This document shows positions 24,265 through 32,094 of a DNA stretch of 32,142 nucleotides, in pieces. Origin of the DNA: Streptomyces sp. NK15101. GTDB taxonomy: Bacteria > Actinomycetota > Actinomycetes > Streptomycetales > Streptomycetaceae. The translations under genes and the position numbers were made by a program. Every line of letters starts with the position of its first letter. The stretch's first letter is position 1. The stretch spans positions 1 through 32,142 of the forward strand of contig NZ_JAINVG010000088.1 in the NCBI RefSeq assembly GCF_020400725.1. The letters are read 5' to 3'. Under the pieces are notes generated by a model that did not search any database, was not told the DNA's origin, and was given only the letters and a program-made list of their open reading frames with translations.

Positions 24265-26427
24265 ATGAGGCCCGATGCCGAAGAGTTCCTCTGTCGTCTC
24301 GCCCGGGAGTTCAGGCCTCGGGTGGAGCAATCGGCCGACGGGCTGCTCCAGGTCGTGCGCGGGGAGCTCCCCGAACTGCTGGGGCACGAGGACCTGGAGG
24401 CGCTGGCGCTGGAGGAGGGCGTCTCGCACGTCTCCACCTTCCTGGACGTGCTCGAGCGGCGCCTCGACGTCACCGAGGTGGAGGCGCCGGAAGTGGCCCT
24501 GGAGGTCGGCCGTCAGCTTGCCCGGCGTGGCGTGTCGATCAGTGACTCCCTGCGCGCGTATCGACTCGGCCACCTGCTCCTCCTGCAGCAGCTGCAGGAG
24601 GAAGCCGCCCGCCTCTCCGACGACTGGGAGCTGATCAACGCCGCGACGACCAGACTGGTCTCCACGGCGTTCGAGTACGTGGACCGTGCCTCGGAGCAGA
24701 TCGTGGCGGTGTACCAGGAGGAGCGCGACCTGTTGCTGCAGCGGCGCCTGATCCTCGCCAACGAAGCGGGCAAGCGGATCGGGACGACGCTCGACACCGT
24801 GCGTACGGCCGAAGAGCTGGCCGAGGTGGGCACGGACGGGTTCGCCGACGCCGTCACCGTCGACCTGCTCTGCTCTGTCCTGCATGAGGACGACGGACGG
24901 CCGGGACGCGACGCATCGGGACTCCGACGCCTCGCCGAGCGTTCGGCGCTCGACGGCCTCCCCGTCTTTGCGGTCGGCGCGGACGAGGTCTTCGCCTATC
25001 CCGTGGGCTCGGAACCGGCTCGCGCACTGGCCACGGGACAGGCTCTCCTGCACCACATGCCGGCGGCGGGTGCCCCCGCACCGCAAGGGCCGCGGACCCC
25101 TCCCGCGCCCGTCCCCGATGTCGGCTCCCTGTTGCTGCTGCCGTTGCGGGCCCGCGGCACCACGCTGGGCCTCACCCAGTTCTTCCGCCGTCGGTCGGCT
25201 CCCCCCTTCGACGAGGACGACCTGCTTCTGGCCCAGGAGATCGCGGACAGGGCCGCGGTGTTCATCGACAACGCCCGCCGGTACACCCATGAGCGGGACA
25301 CGGCCCTCACGCTCCAGCGCAGCCTGCTGCCCCAGGGGACGGTGAGACAGTCCGCGGTCGAGGCGGCGTCCCGCTACCTGCCCAGCGGTGCGCACGCGGG
25401 CGTGGGTGGCGACTGGTACGACGTGATCCCCCTGTCCGGGGCACGCGTCGCCCTGGTGGTGGGCGATGTCGTCGGGCACGGCATTCACGCCGCGGCCACG
25501 ATGGGGCGGCTGCGGACGGCCGTCCGGGCCTTCGCGGACATCGACCTGATGCCCGACGAACTGCTCACGCACCTGGACGACGTGGTCATCCGTCTCGGCC
25601 GCGAGGAGGAGCTGCACGACGGGGAGACCAGCGCCACCTGCCTGTACGCGGTCTACGACCCCGTCTCGCGGCTGTGCTCCCTGGCCAGCGCGGGGCACCC
25701 GCTGCCGGCGGTGGCGCAGCCTTCGAGCCCCGGCGGCGACGGTCCGGCCTCCCGGGCGGTGGACTTCCCGGACGTGGCGGCCGGCCCGCCGCTGGGGCTG
25801 GGGGGCTTCCCCTTCGAGACGGCGCAGTTCGAACTGGCGGAGGGCAGTCTGCTGGTCCTGTTCACCGACGGCCTCGTCGCGCGTTCCGGCCGCGACGTGG
25901 ATTCCTCCCTGACGGTGCTGTGCGACGTGCTCGGCCGAGGGCCCGACTCGCCGGAGGAGGTCTGCGACCGGCTGCTGGACGCGCTGCTCCCCAGTCGTCC
26001 GTCTGACGACGTGGCCCTTCTCGTGGCGCGCACCCGGGCGCTCGACCACGACCACGTCGCCGTCCTGGACCTTCCTTCCGACCCCGCGGCCGTGTCCGGG
26101 GCGCGCCGTTTCACCTCCGGCAAGCTGGCCGAGTGGGGGCTGGAGGAGCTGTCCTTCTCCACGGAGCTGGTGGTCAGCGAGCTGGTGACGAACGCGATCC
26201 GGTACGGCAGGAGCCCCGTCCAGCTGCGGCTGATCCTTCAGGACACCCTGACGTGCGAGGTCTCGGACGCCAGCAGCACCGCCCCTCACATGCGTCGGGC
26301 GCGGACCTTCGACGAGGGTGGACGCGGCCTGCTGCTGGTCGCGCAGCTCGCCGGGCGCTGGGGCGCCCGGTACCACCGTGAAGGGAAGGTGATCTGGGCG
26401 GAACAGAGCCTCCCTTCCGGGGCTTGA
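24265..26427 (+). CDS. SpoIIE phosphatase with RsbRD/PucR-like N-domain, GAF and HATPase
   Basis: The 720-residue protein has an all-helical N-terminal domain (about 1-165, with VEQSADGLLQVVRGELPELL, LARRGVSISDSLRAYRLGHL and VSTAFEYVDRASEQI) like the N-domains of RsbR-type or PucR-type regulators. It then has a GAF domain (165-340), SpoIIE/PP2C phosphatase (346-595, TLQRSLLPQGTVRQSAVEAA, GVGGDWYDVIPLSG, VGDVVGHGIHAAATMGRLR, LLVLFTDGLVARSG, SDDVALLVAR) and an anti-sigma-like ATPase (615-715, ELVVSELVTNAIRYG, DEGGRGLLLVAQLAGRWG). From the GAF domain onward it closely follows the upstream gene, while the sensor part differs, so the pair arose by duplication and N-terminal exchange. It likely reads a different signal into the same or a related sigma-factor switch. 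The ATG 24265 sits just after a -10 box, consistent with leaderless translation. Confidence 0.9.
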   Translation: MRPDAEEFLCRLAREFRPRVEQSADGLLQVVRGELPELLGHEDLEALALEEGVSHVSTFLDVLERRLDVTEVEAPEVALEVGRQLARRGVSISDSLRAYRLGHLLLLQQLQEEAARLSDDWELINAATTRLVSTAFEYVDRASEQIVAVYQEERDLLLQRRLILANEAGKRIGTTLDTVRTAEELAEVGTDGFADAVTVDLLCSVLHEDDGRPGRDASGLRRLAERSALDGLPVFAVGADEVFAYPVGSEPARALATGQALLHHMPAAGAPAPQGPRTPPAPVPDVGSLLLLPLRARGTTLGLTQFFRRRSAPPFDEDDLLLAQEIADRAAVFIDNARRYTHERDTALTLQRSLLPQGTVRQSAVEAASRYLPSGAHAGVGGDWYDVIPLSGARVALVVGDVVGHGIHAAATMGRLRTAVRAFADIDLMPDELLTHLDDVVIRLGREEELHDGETSATCLYAVYDPVSRLCSLASAGHPLPAVAQPSSPGGDGPASRAVDFPDVAAGPPLGLGGFPFETAQFELAEGSLLVLFTDGLVARSGRDVDSSLTVLCDVLGRGPDSPEEVCDRLLDALLPSRPSDDVALLVARTRALDHDHVAVLDLPSDPAAVSGARRFTSGKLAEWGLEELSFSTELVVSELVTNAIRYGRSPVQLRLILQDTLTCEVSDASSTAPHMRRARTFDEGGRGLLLVAQLAGRWGARYHREGKVIWAEQSLPSGA

Positions 26428-26610
26428 TCACGAACTGCGGAACCGGGCTTCTGCCCTACGGTCCATGTCGGGCGTGGCGCGGCGTCCGCACGGCGACCGG
26501 CATCGACGCCGTCGGACGCGACCTCACCATCTGGACGGCCGCCCGCCCGGGCCGGCCGAGTGGCGTGGGTCGCGCGGGACGAACCGGGTTCCACGGGCGG
26601 CCGGTCCGCG

Positions 26611-26632
26611 CCGGCAGGGCCGTGCCTGCCGG
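26611..26632 (-). terminator. Hairpin terminator of the MBL hydrolase gene
   Basis: CCGGCAGG (26611-26618) and CCTGCCGG (26625-26632) form a perfect 8-bp stem with a 6-base loop that directly abuts the stop codon at 26633-26635. It lies between convergent genes. Confidence 0.65.
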
Positions 26633-27409
26633 TCAGGCCGTGCTGCTCTCCGCGCGGGCGGGGAGCCGTCCCGCTGCTTCGAGCCGGGACAGCCGCCGGT
26701 GTTCCCGATCGGCCCAGCGCCGGACCCGCTCGGGTTCCAGCGGGGTGCCGTGGCCGACGTGGAGTGCGATGGGGTTCAGGGCGAGCATCTTCCGCAGGCT
26801 GGCCAGGTTGTGCAGCGGGTCGTCGTGGAAGGGCGGGTTGGCGGGTCGGCCGCGGACGAGACCGAAGAGGGAGTTGGCGATCAGATCGCCGGCGACGAGG
26901 TCTCCTCGGTCGGTGAGGACGGAGATCGATCCGGCGGTGTGTCCCGGGGTGGGCATGATGCGCGCCGCTATCCCGAAGTCCTCCAGGTCGGTCTCGCCGG
27001 TGACGAGCACGTCGGGTTCGAACGGCTGGACCTTGACGTGCAGGTTCTTGTGCCTGGCCATGAGGCGGCCCATCAGTCCGGTGGGCAGGTAGGGTTCGCG
27101 GGCCCGGCCGGTGCGGTAGGGACCGAGGTCGGCGACGTGTCCCGCCACGGGAGCCCCGGTCAGGCGGTGCAGTTCGGCGGCGGAGCCGAAGTGGTCGATG
27201 TGGCCGTGGGTGATGACGATCAGCGATACGTCGGTGGGGTCCACCCCGTGGGCGGCGACCTGCTCGTAGATCCTCCGGCCGCTGCCGGGCGTCCCCGCGT
27301 CGACGATGACGGGGCGGCGGCCCAGCAGCAGGTACGCGTTGATGTTGTGCCGGCCGATGACCGGGATGGGGACGACCTTGGTTCGTGACACGGTTCTCTC
27401 CTGGGGCAT
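26633..27409 (-). CDS. MBL-fold metallo-hydrolase
   Basis: The 258-residue protein shows the full metal-binding set of the metallo-beta-lactamase fold: PVIVDAGTPGSG (first strand aspartate), VITHGHIDHFGSAAEL (HxHxDH), MPTPGHTAGSISVL (second histidine), LVAGDLIANSLFG (bridging aspartate) and LHVGHGTPLEPE (last histidine). Such enzymes hydrolyse thioesters, lactones or phosphoesters; the layout resembles glyoxalase II-like and quorum-quenching lactonase-like members but is not specific. GGAGG stands 6 bases before the ATG at 27409, after a 69-base gap from the GlxA-type regulator gene on the same strand, so the two may share a transcript. No signal peptide is seen. Confidence 0.9.
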   Translation of the reverse strand: MPQERTVSRTKVVPIPVIGRHNINAYLLLGRRPVIVDAGTPGSGRRIYEQVAAHGVDPTDVSLIVITHGHIDHFGSAAELHRLTGAPVAGHVADLGPYRTGRAREPYLPTGLMGRLMARHKNLHVKVQPFEPDVLVTGETDLEDFGIAARIMPTPGHTAGSISVLTDRGDLVAGDLIANSLFGLVRGRPANPPFHDDPLHNLASLRKMLALNPIALHVGHGTPLEPERVRRWADREHRRLSRLEAAGRLPARAESSTA

Positions 27410-27478
27410 GACTGTCCTCCGCCGCGCGGTGGTCCGCGGGCGGCCGGGAACGGGGGGATCGGGAACGGGCGGCCGGGT

Positions 27479-28456
27479 TCAGCGGAAGCGGCGCCGGTAC
27501 TGGGCGGGGGTGGTGCCGAGGCGGCGCCGGAAGGAACGGTGCAGGCTCTCCACGGAACCGAGGCCGCTGAGGGCGGCGACCTCGGGCAGGGTGTGGGGAC
27601 TGTCCTGGAGCAGTCGGCGGGCGGCCTCCAGCCGGACGGACTCGACGTAGGCGGCCGGAGTGGTGCCGGTGCGCTCGCGGAACAGCCGGGAGAAGTGGCG
27701 CACGCTCAGGTGCAGCCGTGCGGCCAGGGCGTCGGCGGAGAGGTCCTCGGTGAGGTGCTCACCGATCCACATGCGCAGGTCGTCCAGTCGGTCGCCGGGT
27801 GCCGCGGGAGGCGCGAGCGGGGCGCTGAACTGGCTCTGACCGCCCGCGCGTTTGACGTACATGACCATCGTCCGGGCCGTGGCCAGGGCGCGTCCGGGGC
27901 CGTGGTCCTCGGTGACCATGGCCAGCGCCATGTCCATCCCCGAGGCGATGCCGGCGCAGGTCCACAGACGGCCTTCCCGGATGAAGATCGGGTCCGGATC
28001 GACGGCGACGAGCGGGTGGTCGGCGGCCAGCCGCGCGGCCGTCCGCCAGTGGGTCGTGGCGGAACGGCCGTCCAGCAGGCCCGCAGCGGCCAGCAGGTGC
28101 GCGCCCGAACAGACGGAACCCAACCGGTGGACACCGGGGGCTGTTTCGCGCAGCCAGTCGACGATCCCGCGGTCGAGCACCGGCTCCACCTCGTGGTCGC
28201 GCACACGGACGGCGCCCGATACGAGCAGGGTGTCCACGTCGCCGTCCACCGCGTCGAGGGTCAGGTCGGCCATCAGCCGGATCCCGCTGGAGGTGGTCAC
28301 CGGCTCGCCCTGGGCCGTCGCGATGCGGACGGTGTAGCCGGGGCGGCCGGTGCCGGCGACCCGCGTGGCGACCGAGAACACCTCGGCCGGACCCGTGACG
28401 TTGAGCAGTTCGACGCCGGGGAAGGCCGCGATGACGACTCTGTGCGGTGGGAGCAT
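27479..28456 (-). CDS. GlxA-family AraC regulator with DJ-1/PfpI domain
   Basis: From MLPPHRVVIAAFPGVELLNV the first 190 residues form the DJ-1/PfpI domain (TLLVSGAVRVRDHE, GSVCSGAHLLAAAGLLDG with the elbow cysteine, SATTHWRTAARLA, GIASGMDMALAMV). The last 100 residues carry two AraC helix-turn-helix units (LSADALAARLHLSVRHFSRL; TLPEVAALSGLGSVESLHRS, ending in LGTTPAQYRRRF). The start at 28456 (325 residues) begins where family similarity begins; an ATG at 28498 would add 14 residues. It is a second copy of the architecture found at 15765-16847, but the two differ enough to be old paralogs. It is divergent from a MarR-like gene and upstream of the MBL hydrolase gene, its probable targets. Confidence 0.88.
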   Translation of the reverse strand: MLPPHRVVIAAFPGVELLNVTGPAEVFSVATRVAGTGRPGYTVRIATAQGEPVTTSSGIRLMADLTLDAVDGDVDTLLVSGAVRVRDHEVEPVLDRGIVDWLRETAPGVHRLGSVCSGAHLLAAAGLLDGRSATTHWRTAARLAADHPLVAVDPDPIFIREGRLWTCAGIASGMDMALAMVTEDHGPGRALATARTMVMYVKRAGGQSQFSAPLAPPAAPGDRLDDLRMWIGEHLTEDLSADALAARLHLSVRHFSRLFRERTGTTPAAYVESVRLEAARRLLQDSPHTLPEVAALSGLGSVESLHRSFRRRLGTTPAQYRRRFR

Positions 28457-28494
28457 GTGCCGATCATTTCGCCCCGCCCCGAAGGCCGCAATGA

Positions 28495-28520
28495 CCATGT
28501 TCTGTCAGATCCGGACATGG
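28495..28520. promoter_or_regulatory. Inverted repeat CCATGT-N14-ACATGG
   Basis: A 6-bp dyad with 14-base spacing lies between the divergent GlxA-type and MarR-like genes, about 40 bases before the former and 113 before the latter. It is a candidate operator for either regulator. Confidence 0.35.
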
Positions 28521-28619
28521 GCGCGGAGCCGGCTCCGGCTCCGGGTCCATCGCGTGCGGCGTCCACGGCGTCCGCGCCTGCGGGATCCAGCTCCCGTGGT
28601 ACGGCGCGCCGGCGGAATG

Positions 28620-28625
28620 TAGCGT
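28620..28625 (+). promoter_or_regulatory. -10 element (TAGCGT) giving a probable leaderless mRNA
   Basis: TAGCGT fits TANNNT and ends 7 bases before the ATG at 28633. There is no ribosome site, so the mRNA is probably leaderless, like that of the second SpoIIE gene. Confidence 0.5.
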
Positions 28626-28632
28626 GGCGATC

Positions 28633-29136
28633 ATGGGATTACCGAATGGATCCACCACCGACCAGGCGCCGGCGAACCCGGCCGCCACCGATGACATGCT
28701 GGCCACTCAACCGGTCGGCTACTGGTGCGGCCTGACGCGGGCGGCCGTCACCCGGCATCTGCGGGACGCCATGGCCAGGATCGACGTCACGCAGCCGCAG
28801 TACTGGGTGCTCAACCGCGTCGACGGCGGCCCCGTGGCGCCGAGCCGCGAGGAGGTCGTCGCGCAGCTGACGCACCTCGCCGACGGACCCCACGAAATCG
28901 GCAGGGGCGTCGACCAGCTGCTCCACCGCGCATGGCTCCGGATCGACGACGGACAGCGCCTGCACCTCACGGAGGCCGGGGAGGCCGCCCGGGTACGGAT
29001 CCGCGAGCTGGCGACCGAGGTGCGCGCCGTGGTGCACCAGGGCATCAGCGACGAGGAGTACGTGGCCGCGCTCAAGGTGCTGCGCAGGATGGTGGCCAAC
29101 GTCGAAGGTGCCGGCACTCCCGGTGACCCGTCCTGA
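28633..29136 (+). CDS. MarR-like winged-helix regulator
   Basis: The 167-residue protein has a helix-rich dimer arm (VGYWCGLTRAAVTRHLRDAM), then DVTQPQYWVLNRVDGGP, the segment that opens MarR DNA-binding domains. REEVVAQLTHLADGPHEIGR and GVDQLLHRAWLRIDDGQRLH form the recognition helix and wing, and LTEAGEAARVRIRELATEVR is the conserved helix after the wing. The wing basic residues are fewer than usual. It likely represses itself and the divergent regulator, releasing DNA when a small ligand binds. The ATG at 28633 is chosen because a -10 box stands 7 bases before it; a GTG at 28624 would overlap that box. Confidence 0.85.
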   Translation: MGLPNGSTTDQAPANPAATDDMLATQPVGYWCGLTRAAVTRHLRDAMARIDVTQPQYWVLNRVDGGPVAPSREEVVAQLTHLADGPHEIGRGVDQLLHRAWLRIDDGQRLHLTEAGEAARVRIRELATEVRAVVHQGISDEEYVAALKVLRRMVANVEGAGTPGDPS

Positions 29137-29331
29137 TCCCGCCGACTTGGGACGGACCCGGCCGGGAACGGGTGCGGCCACCGCGTGACCACCGGTTGGT
29201 GCGTGGACCGGCGAAGGCCGAGTGAACCGGCCGGCCGGCGGGTGATGTCCGACCGGGCGGTCGTCGGCCTCGGCGAGGACATCGGGGCAGAAGCGGTGCC
29301 GGTCCCCGGGACGGTCGGCGTCGCCGGGCAC

Positions 29332-29460
29332 ACCGCCGTAGTCCCATTCCGGCAAGTCGGGATCGGGCCGTGCGCCGGTCGGACCGGTCAGCTCTGCCGT
29401 CCGCATGGCACGGCTCAGCGGGCTGCTGAACACGGCGACCGGACGCCGGTGTGCCAGACC
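29332..29460 (-). pseudogene. Histidine phosphatase (phosphoglycerate mutase-like) remnant
   Basis: The minus strand reads RPVAVFSSPLSRAMRTAELT and then PDPDLPEWDYGG, matching the internal SSPLxRAxxTAEL and EWDYG blocks of histidine-phosphatase proteins. The essential N-terminal RHGE motif is not found upstream and similarity fades after EWDYGG, with no start codon or ribosome site in a suitable place. Only a central piece of the gene remains recognisable; the decay probably extends to about 29200 and 29560. Confidence 0.55.
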
Positions 29461-29650
29461 CTGGCCGCGCACGCCATCCGAACTCGTCGCGCCCCGCGGC
29501 GCGTTCTTCGACGCGGTCCCGGGGACGAGAGACGAGGGGCGAGCGGGGCCCTGGTCCGACACGGCGGACCGAACGTGACCGTACGGGTCGTGCCGACCGC
29601 TCCCGGCCGACGACGACAGGGACCACGGCTGCGGTGTCAGTCCGCTGAAG

Positions 29651-29656
29651 TATCCT
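29651..29656 (+). promoter_or_regulatory. Possible -10 element of the DUF4246 gene (TATCCT)
   Basis: TATCCT fits TANNNT and would start an RNA about 30 bases before the TTG start, leaving room for the GGGAGG ribosome site. No convincing -35 box was found. Confidence 0.35.
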
Positions 29657-29693
29657 TCCCGCCACCGCACACCGACCGGGAGGACCAAGAGAA

Positions 29694-31202
29694 TTGACCG
29701 GCCTGCCTGCTTTCCCGCTGCCCTTTCACACTTCCCGTTCCATATCGTTCGCGACACCCCGAACGCTGCGGGAACTTCAGATGATGCAGTGCAGCTCACA
29801 CATTCGGGCGAAGCCGGGATGGTTCGACAAGATGAACGACGCCGACATCGTCGCCAAATGGACGCAGGAAGCGGTCGCCCAGGGGCTCACCGAAGCGCAG
29901 GTGCGGTACGTGCTTGCCGAACTCGCGCACTACGCCGCGCTGCGGGACGGCCGGACCGGTGTCGAGGTGTCCGCCGTCGACGGGGTGTGGCAGTCGGACG
30001 CGCTGGTCGACGACGAGCTCAGGTCCCGGCTGCGTGAGGCGGTTCGGGTTCTGGAGCAGGTCCCCGAAGCGGAGAAGGACTGGCATCCCGGATCCGACGG
30101 CCAGGTACTGGACCTGGTTCACCCCTCGCTTTTCTGCCTGGTGAGAGAGGTGAGCGGCGCACCCGAGGAGGCGTGGAAGAACCCGACGGACCGCTACTCG
30201 AAGTACGAATTCTCGGAGAAATTCCAGTGGCTGCCCACGGACGTCGACGTCAGTGACGACGGGAATGTCGCCTTCCGTTCGTACGTCAACAACGTCCACC
30301 CCGAGAACCATCGCGAACTGGCCTCCGTCCTGCCTGACTTGTTCGCGCGCTTTCGCCCGCTGCTGGAGAACGTGCTCACCGATCTGCGCCATCCGCGACC
30401 CCTGCGGATCGAGGCCGATCCTTACGGGTGGTACGACTCGGAGCCGGAGTATCCGAACAAATCCTCCTACAGCGATGAGGCGGCCTATGCGGAAGCCCTC
30501 CGCGTCTGGGGAGAGGCCCAGGACGACTGGTGGGAGAACCGGCGGCCGGTCGTCCCGGACGCCCCGGTCTTCACCCCGCCCGAGTCGCCCGACGATTCCG
30601 CACGGGTCGATCTGCGCGGCCGCCGTCTCCAGGTCATCGTCAAGCTCGCCACCGTTCATCTCACCCCGGACAAGCCCGAGTACTCCGGCGGTTCCTGGCA
30701 TGTCGAGGGGATGCTGAACGAGCGGATCGTCTCGACCGGCATCTACTACTGGGACAGCGAGAACATCACCGAGAGCCGGCTGAGTTTCCGGGCGGCACTC
30801 GACGACCCGGAATACGAACAGAACGACGACAACGGTCTGCGCGAGGTCTACGGCCTGGAGGACGAGGACGCGCTGAACCAGGTGCTGGGATCGGCCTCGA
30901 CCCCAGAGGGCCGCTGTCTGGCGTTCCCGAACGTCCTGCAACACCGCGTCGGCTCGTTCCGCCTCGTGGATCCCACCCGTCCGGGGCATCGCAAGATCCT
31001 CGCGTTCTTCCTGGTCGACCCGTCGGAAAAGATCGTCTCGACGTCCGATGTGCCGCCGCAGCAGCCGTGGGCCGACACCTCGACCATGACGCTCGAACAG
31101 GCCAAGAACTATCGCGAACAGCTCATGAAGGAGCGTAAGTTCTTCGTCGACGAACACAACGAGCAGCTCTACGAACGAGAGTTCTCCCTCTGCGAGCACT
31201 GA
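29694..31202 (+). CDS. DUF4246 family protein, putative 2-oxoglutarate/Fe(II) oxygenase fold
   Basis: The 502-residue protein matches DUF4246 as I know it, a family found mostly in fungi. It begins with FPLPFHTSRSISFATPRTLR and KPGWFDKMNDADIVAKWTQE, has a central acidic part, FQWLPTDVDVSDDGNVAFRS and YVNNVHPENHRELASVLPDL, and ends in a beta-helix core: LQVIVKLATVHLTPDKPEYS, SWHVEGMLNERIVSTGIYYW (H336, E338), CLAFPNVLQHRVGSFRLVDP (H417) and GHRKILAFFLVDP (R433). The H-x-E...H...R order is that of Fe(II)/2-oxoglutarate enzymes, so an oxygenase role is plausible but unproven. The TTG at 29694 with GGGAGG 10 bases upstream is preferred over ATG 29781 because family-like sequence starts before that ATG. 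It has no signal peptide and stands alone. Confidence 0.8.
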   Translation: MTGLPAFPLPFHTSRSISFATPRTLRELQMMQCSSHIRAKPGWFDKMNDADIVAKWTQEAVAQGLTEAQVRYVLAELAHYAALRDGRTGVEVSAVDGVWQSDALVDDELRSRLREAVRVLEQVPEAEKDWHPGSDGQVLDLVHPSLFCLVREVSGAPEEAWKNPTDRYSKYEFSEKFQWLPTDVDVSDDGNVAFRSYVNNVHPENHRELASVLPDLFARFRPLLENVLTDLRHPRPLRIEADPYGWYDSEPEYPNKSSYSDEAAYAEALRVWGEAQDDWWENRRPVVPDAPVFTPPESPDDSARVDLRGRRLQVIVKLATVHLTPDKPEYSGGSWHVEGMLNERIVSTGIYYWDSENITESRLSFRAALDDPEYEQNDDNGLREVYGLEDEDALNQVLGSASTPEGRCLAFPNVLQHRVGSFRLVDPTRPGHRKILAFFLVDPSEKIVSTSDVPPQQPWADTSTMTLEQAKNYREQLMKERKFFVDEHNEQLYEREFSLCEH

Positions 31203-31242
31203 GCCTCTCTGCCCCCGGTGCGAGGTGGACCCCCTCGTTCGG

Positions 31243-32094
31243 TCACCAGATGTCCGGGGTCGGGACCGCCCGGCCGAAGTCGCCCGCCCGCAGCGCCTCG
31301 GTGGGGATCGACCAGTGCATCCAGCCGCCGTCGCCGCCGATGTGCCACTCGTCCTGTCCGGACAGCTGGAGCAGGTGGTGGTAGAGGTTCGGGTCCTCGC
31401 CGCCGGGCGTCCAGGGCGCGCTGCCGGTCGGGAACACCGGCCGCCCGAAAGCCGTGTTCTCGGAGTCGAGCGCGCCCGGACGCCGCTCCCAGCCGGGGAG
31501 CAGGCCGGGCACGTACAGCCCCGGGAAGCCCTTGACCCGGTCGTCGACCTCGGGTCCGAGGTCCAGGGTGTCCCAGGCGGGGTCGTACGTGTCGGGGAAG
31601 GCGAACCCGGGCGACGCCGCCCACTCCACCGCCGCGAAGACGCTCGACCGGGCGGGTGGGGCCGTCTCGACGGCGTGGGCGGCGGGGGCCGCGACCACCC
31701 TGCTCGCCCGCGGGTCGCCGTAGTCCAACGTCCTCGCCACCTCCCGGGCGGCGGGGTCGGACTGCTCGGAATCGACGTCGAGGTGGAAGAAATTGAGTAG
31801 GCCCGTCCCGGCCGGGAGGAGGTCACCGAGCCAGGGGGCCAGCGCGTCGGTGTCGAGGACGGCGAGCAGGCTCAGCGGAAAGCCCTCACACGTCGGCCAG
31901 GGCGTGCCCGGCGGGAGCAGCGCCCGGCCACCGAACCGACTGTGCCCGGCGGCCTCGCCGGGACCGGCTGCCGTGAGCGCGAAACCGGGCCGGGCGAGGC
32001 CGACGAAGCGGGCGGCGAGTTCTGCGCCCAGACGCTCGGCACAGAAGTCGCGCAGGGCGATGAGCGTGGTCTCCGGGTCCATCCGGGCATTCAA
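31243..32094 (-). CDS. YwqG/DUF1963 family protein
   Basis: The 283-residue soluble protein has the pattern of the YwqG (DUF1963) family: SRFGGRALLPPGTPWPTCEG, LSLLAVLDTDALAPWLGDLL, GLLNFFHLDVD, a central region with a GFAFPDTYDPAWDT segment, and the C-terminal HHLLQLSGQDEWHIGGDGGW followed by MHWSIPTEALRAGDFG. The family is widespread but has no known biochemical role; some members sit beside polymorphic toxin or immunity genes. TTG 32094 has AGGAG 8 bases upstream and is preferred over ATG 32082, which has no ribosome site. It ends 40 bases from the convergent DUF4246 gene. Confidence 0.82.
   Translation of the reverse strand: MNARMDPETTLIALRDFCAERLGAELAARFVGLARPGFALTAAGPGEAAGHSRFGGRALLPPGTPWPTCEGFPLSLLAVLDTDALAPWLGDLLPAGTGLLNFFHLDVDSEQSDPAAREVARTLDYGDPRASRVVAAPAAHAVETAPPARSSVFAAVEWAASPGFAFPDTYDPAWDTLDLGPEVDDRVKGFPGLYVPGLLPGWERRPGALDSENTAFGRPVFPTGSAPWTPGGEDPNLYHHLLQLSGQDEWHIGGDGGWMHWSIPTEALRAGDFGRAVPTPDIW

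Larger units (their letters stand above)
29137..29693. other. Region between MarR-like and DUF4246 genes
   Basis: These 557 bases hold no intact gene. The middle contains a minus-strand histidine-phosphatase remnant (29332-29460) and the right end a -10 candidate (29651-29656) and ribosome site GGGAGG (29678-29683) for the next gene. A weak 6-bp hairpin at 29128-29155 (CCGTCC/GGACGG) may terminate the MarR-like gene. Confidence 0.5.

Noticed and set aside
31203..31242. Terminator between the DUF4246 and YwqG genes
   Set aside because: Only a 5-bp stem can be drawn (CGAGG/CCTCG), too weak to call.
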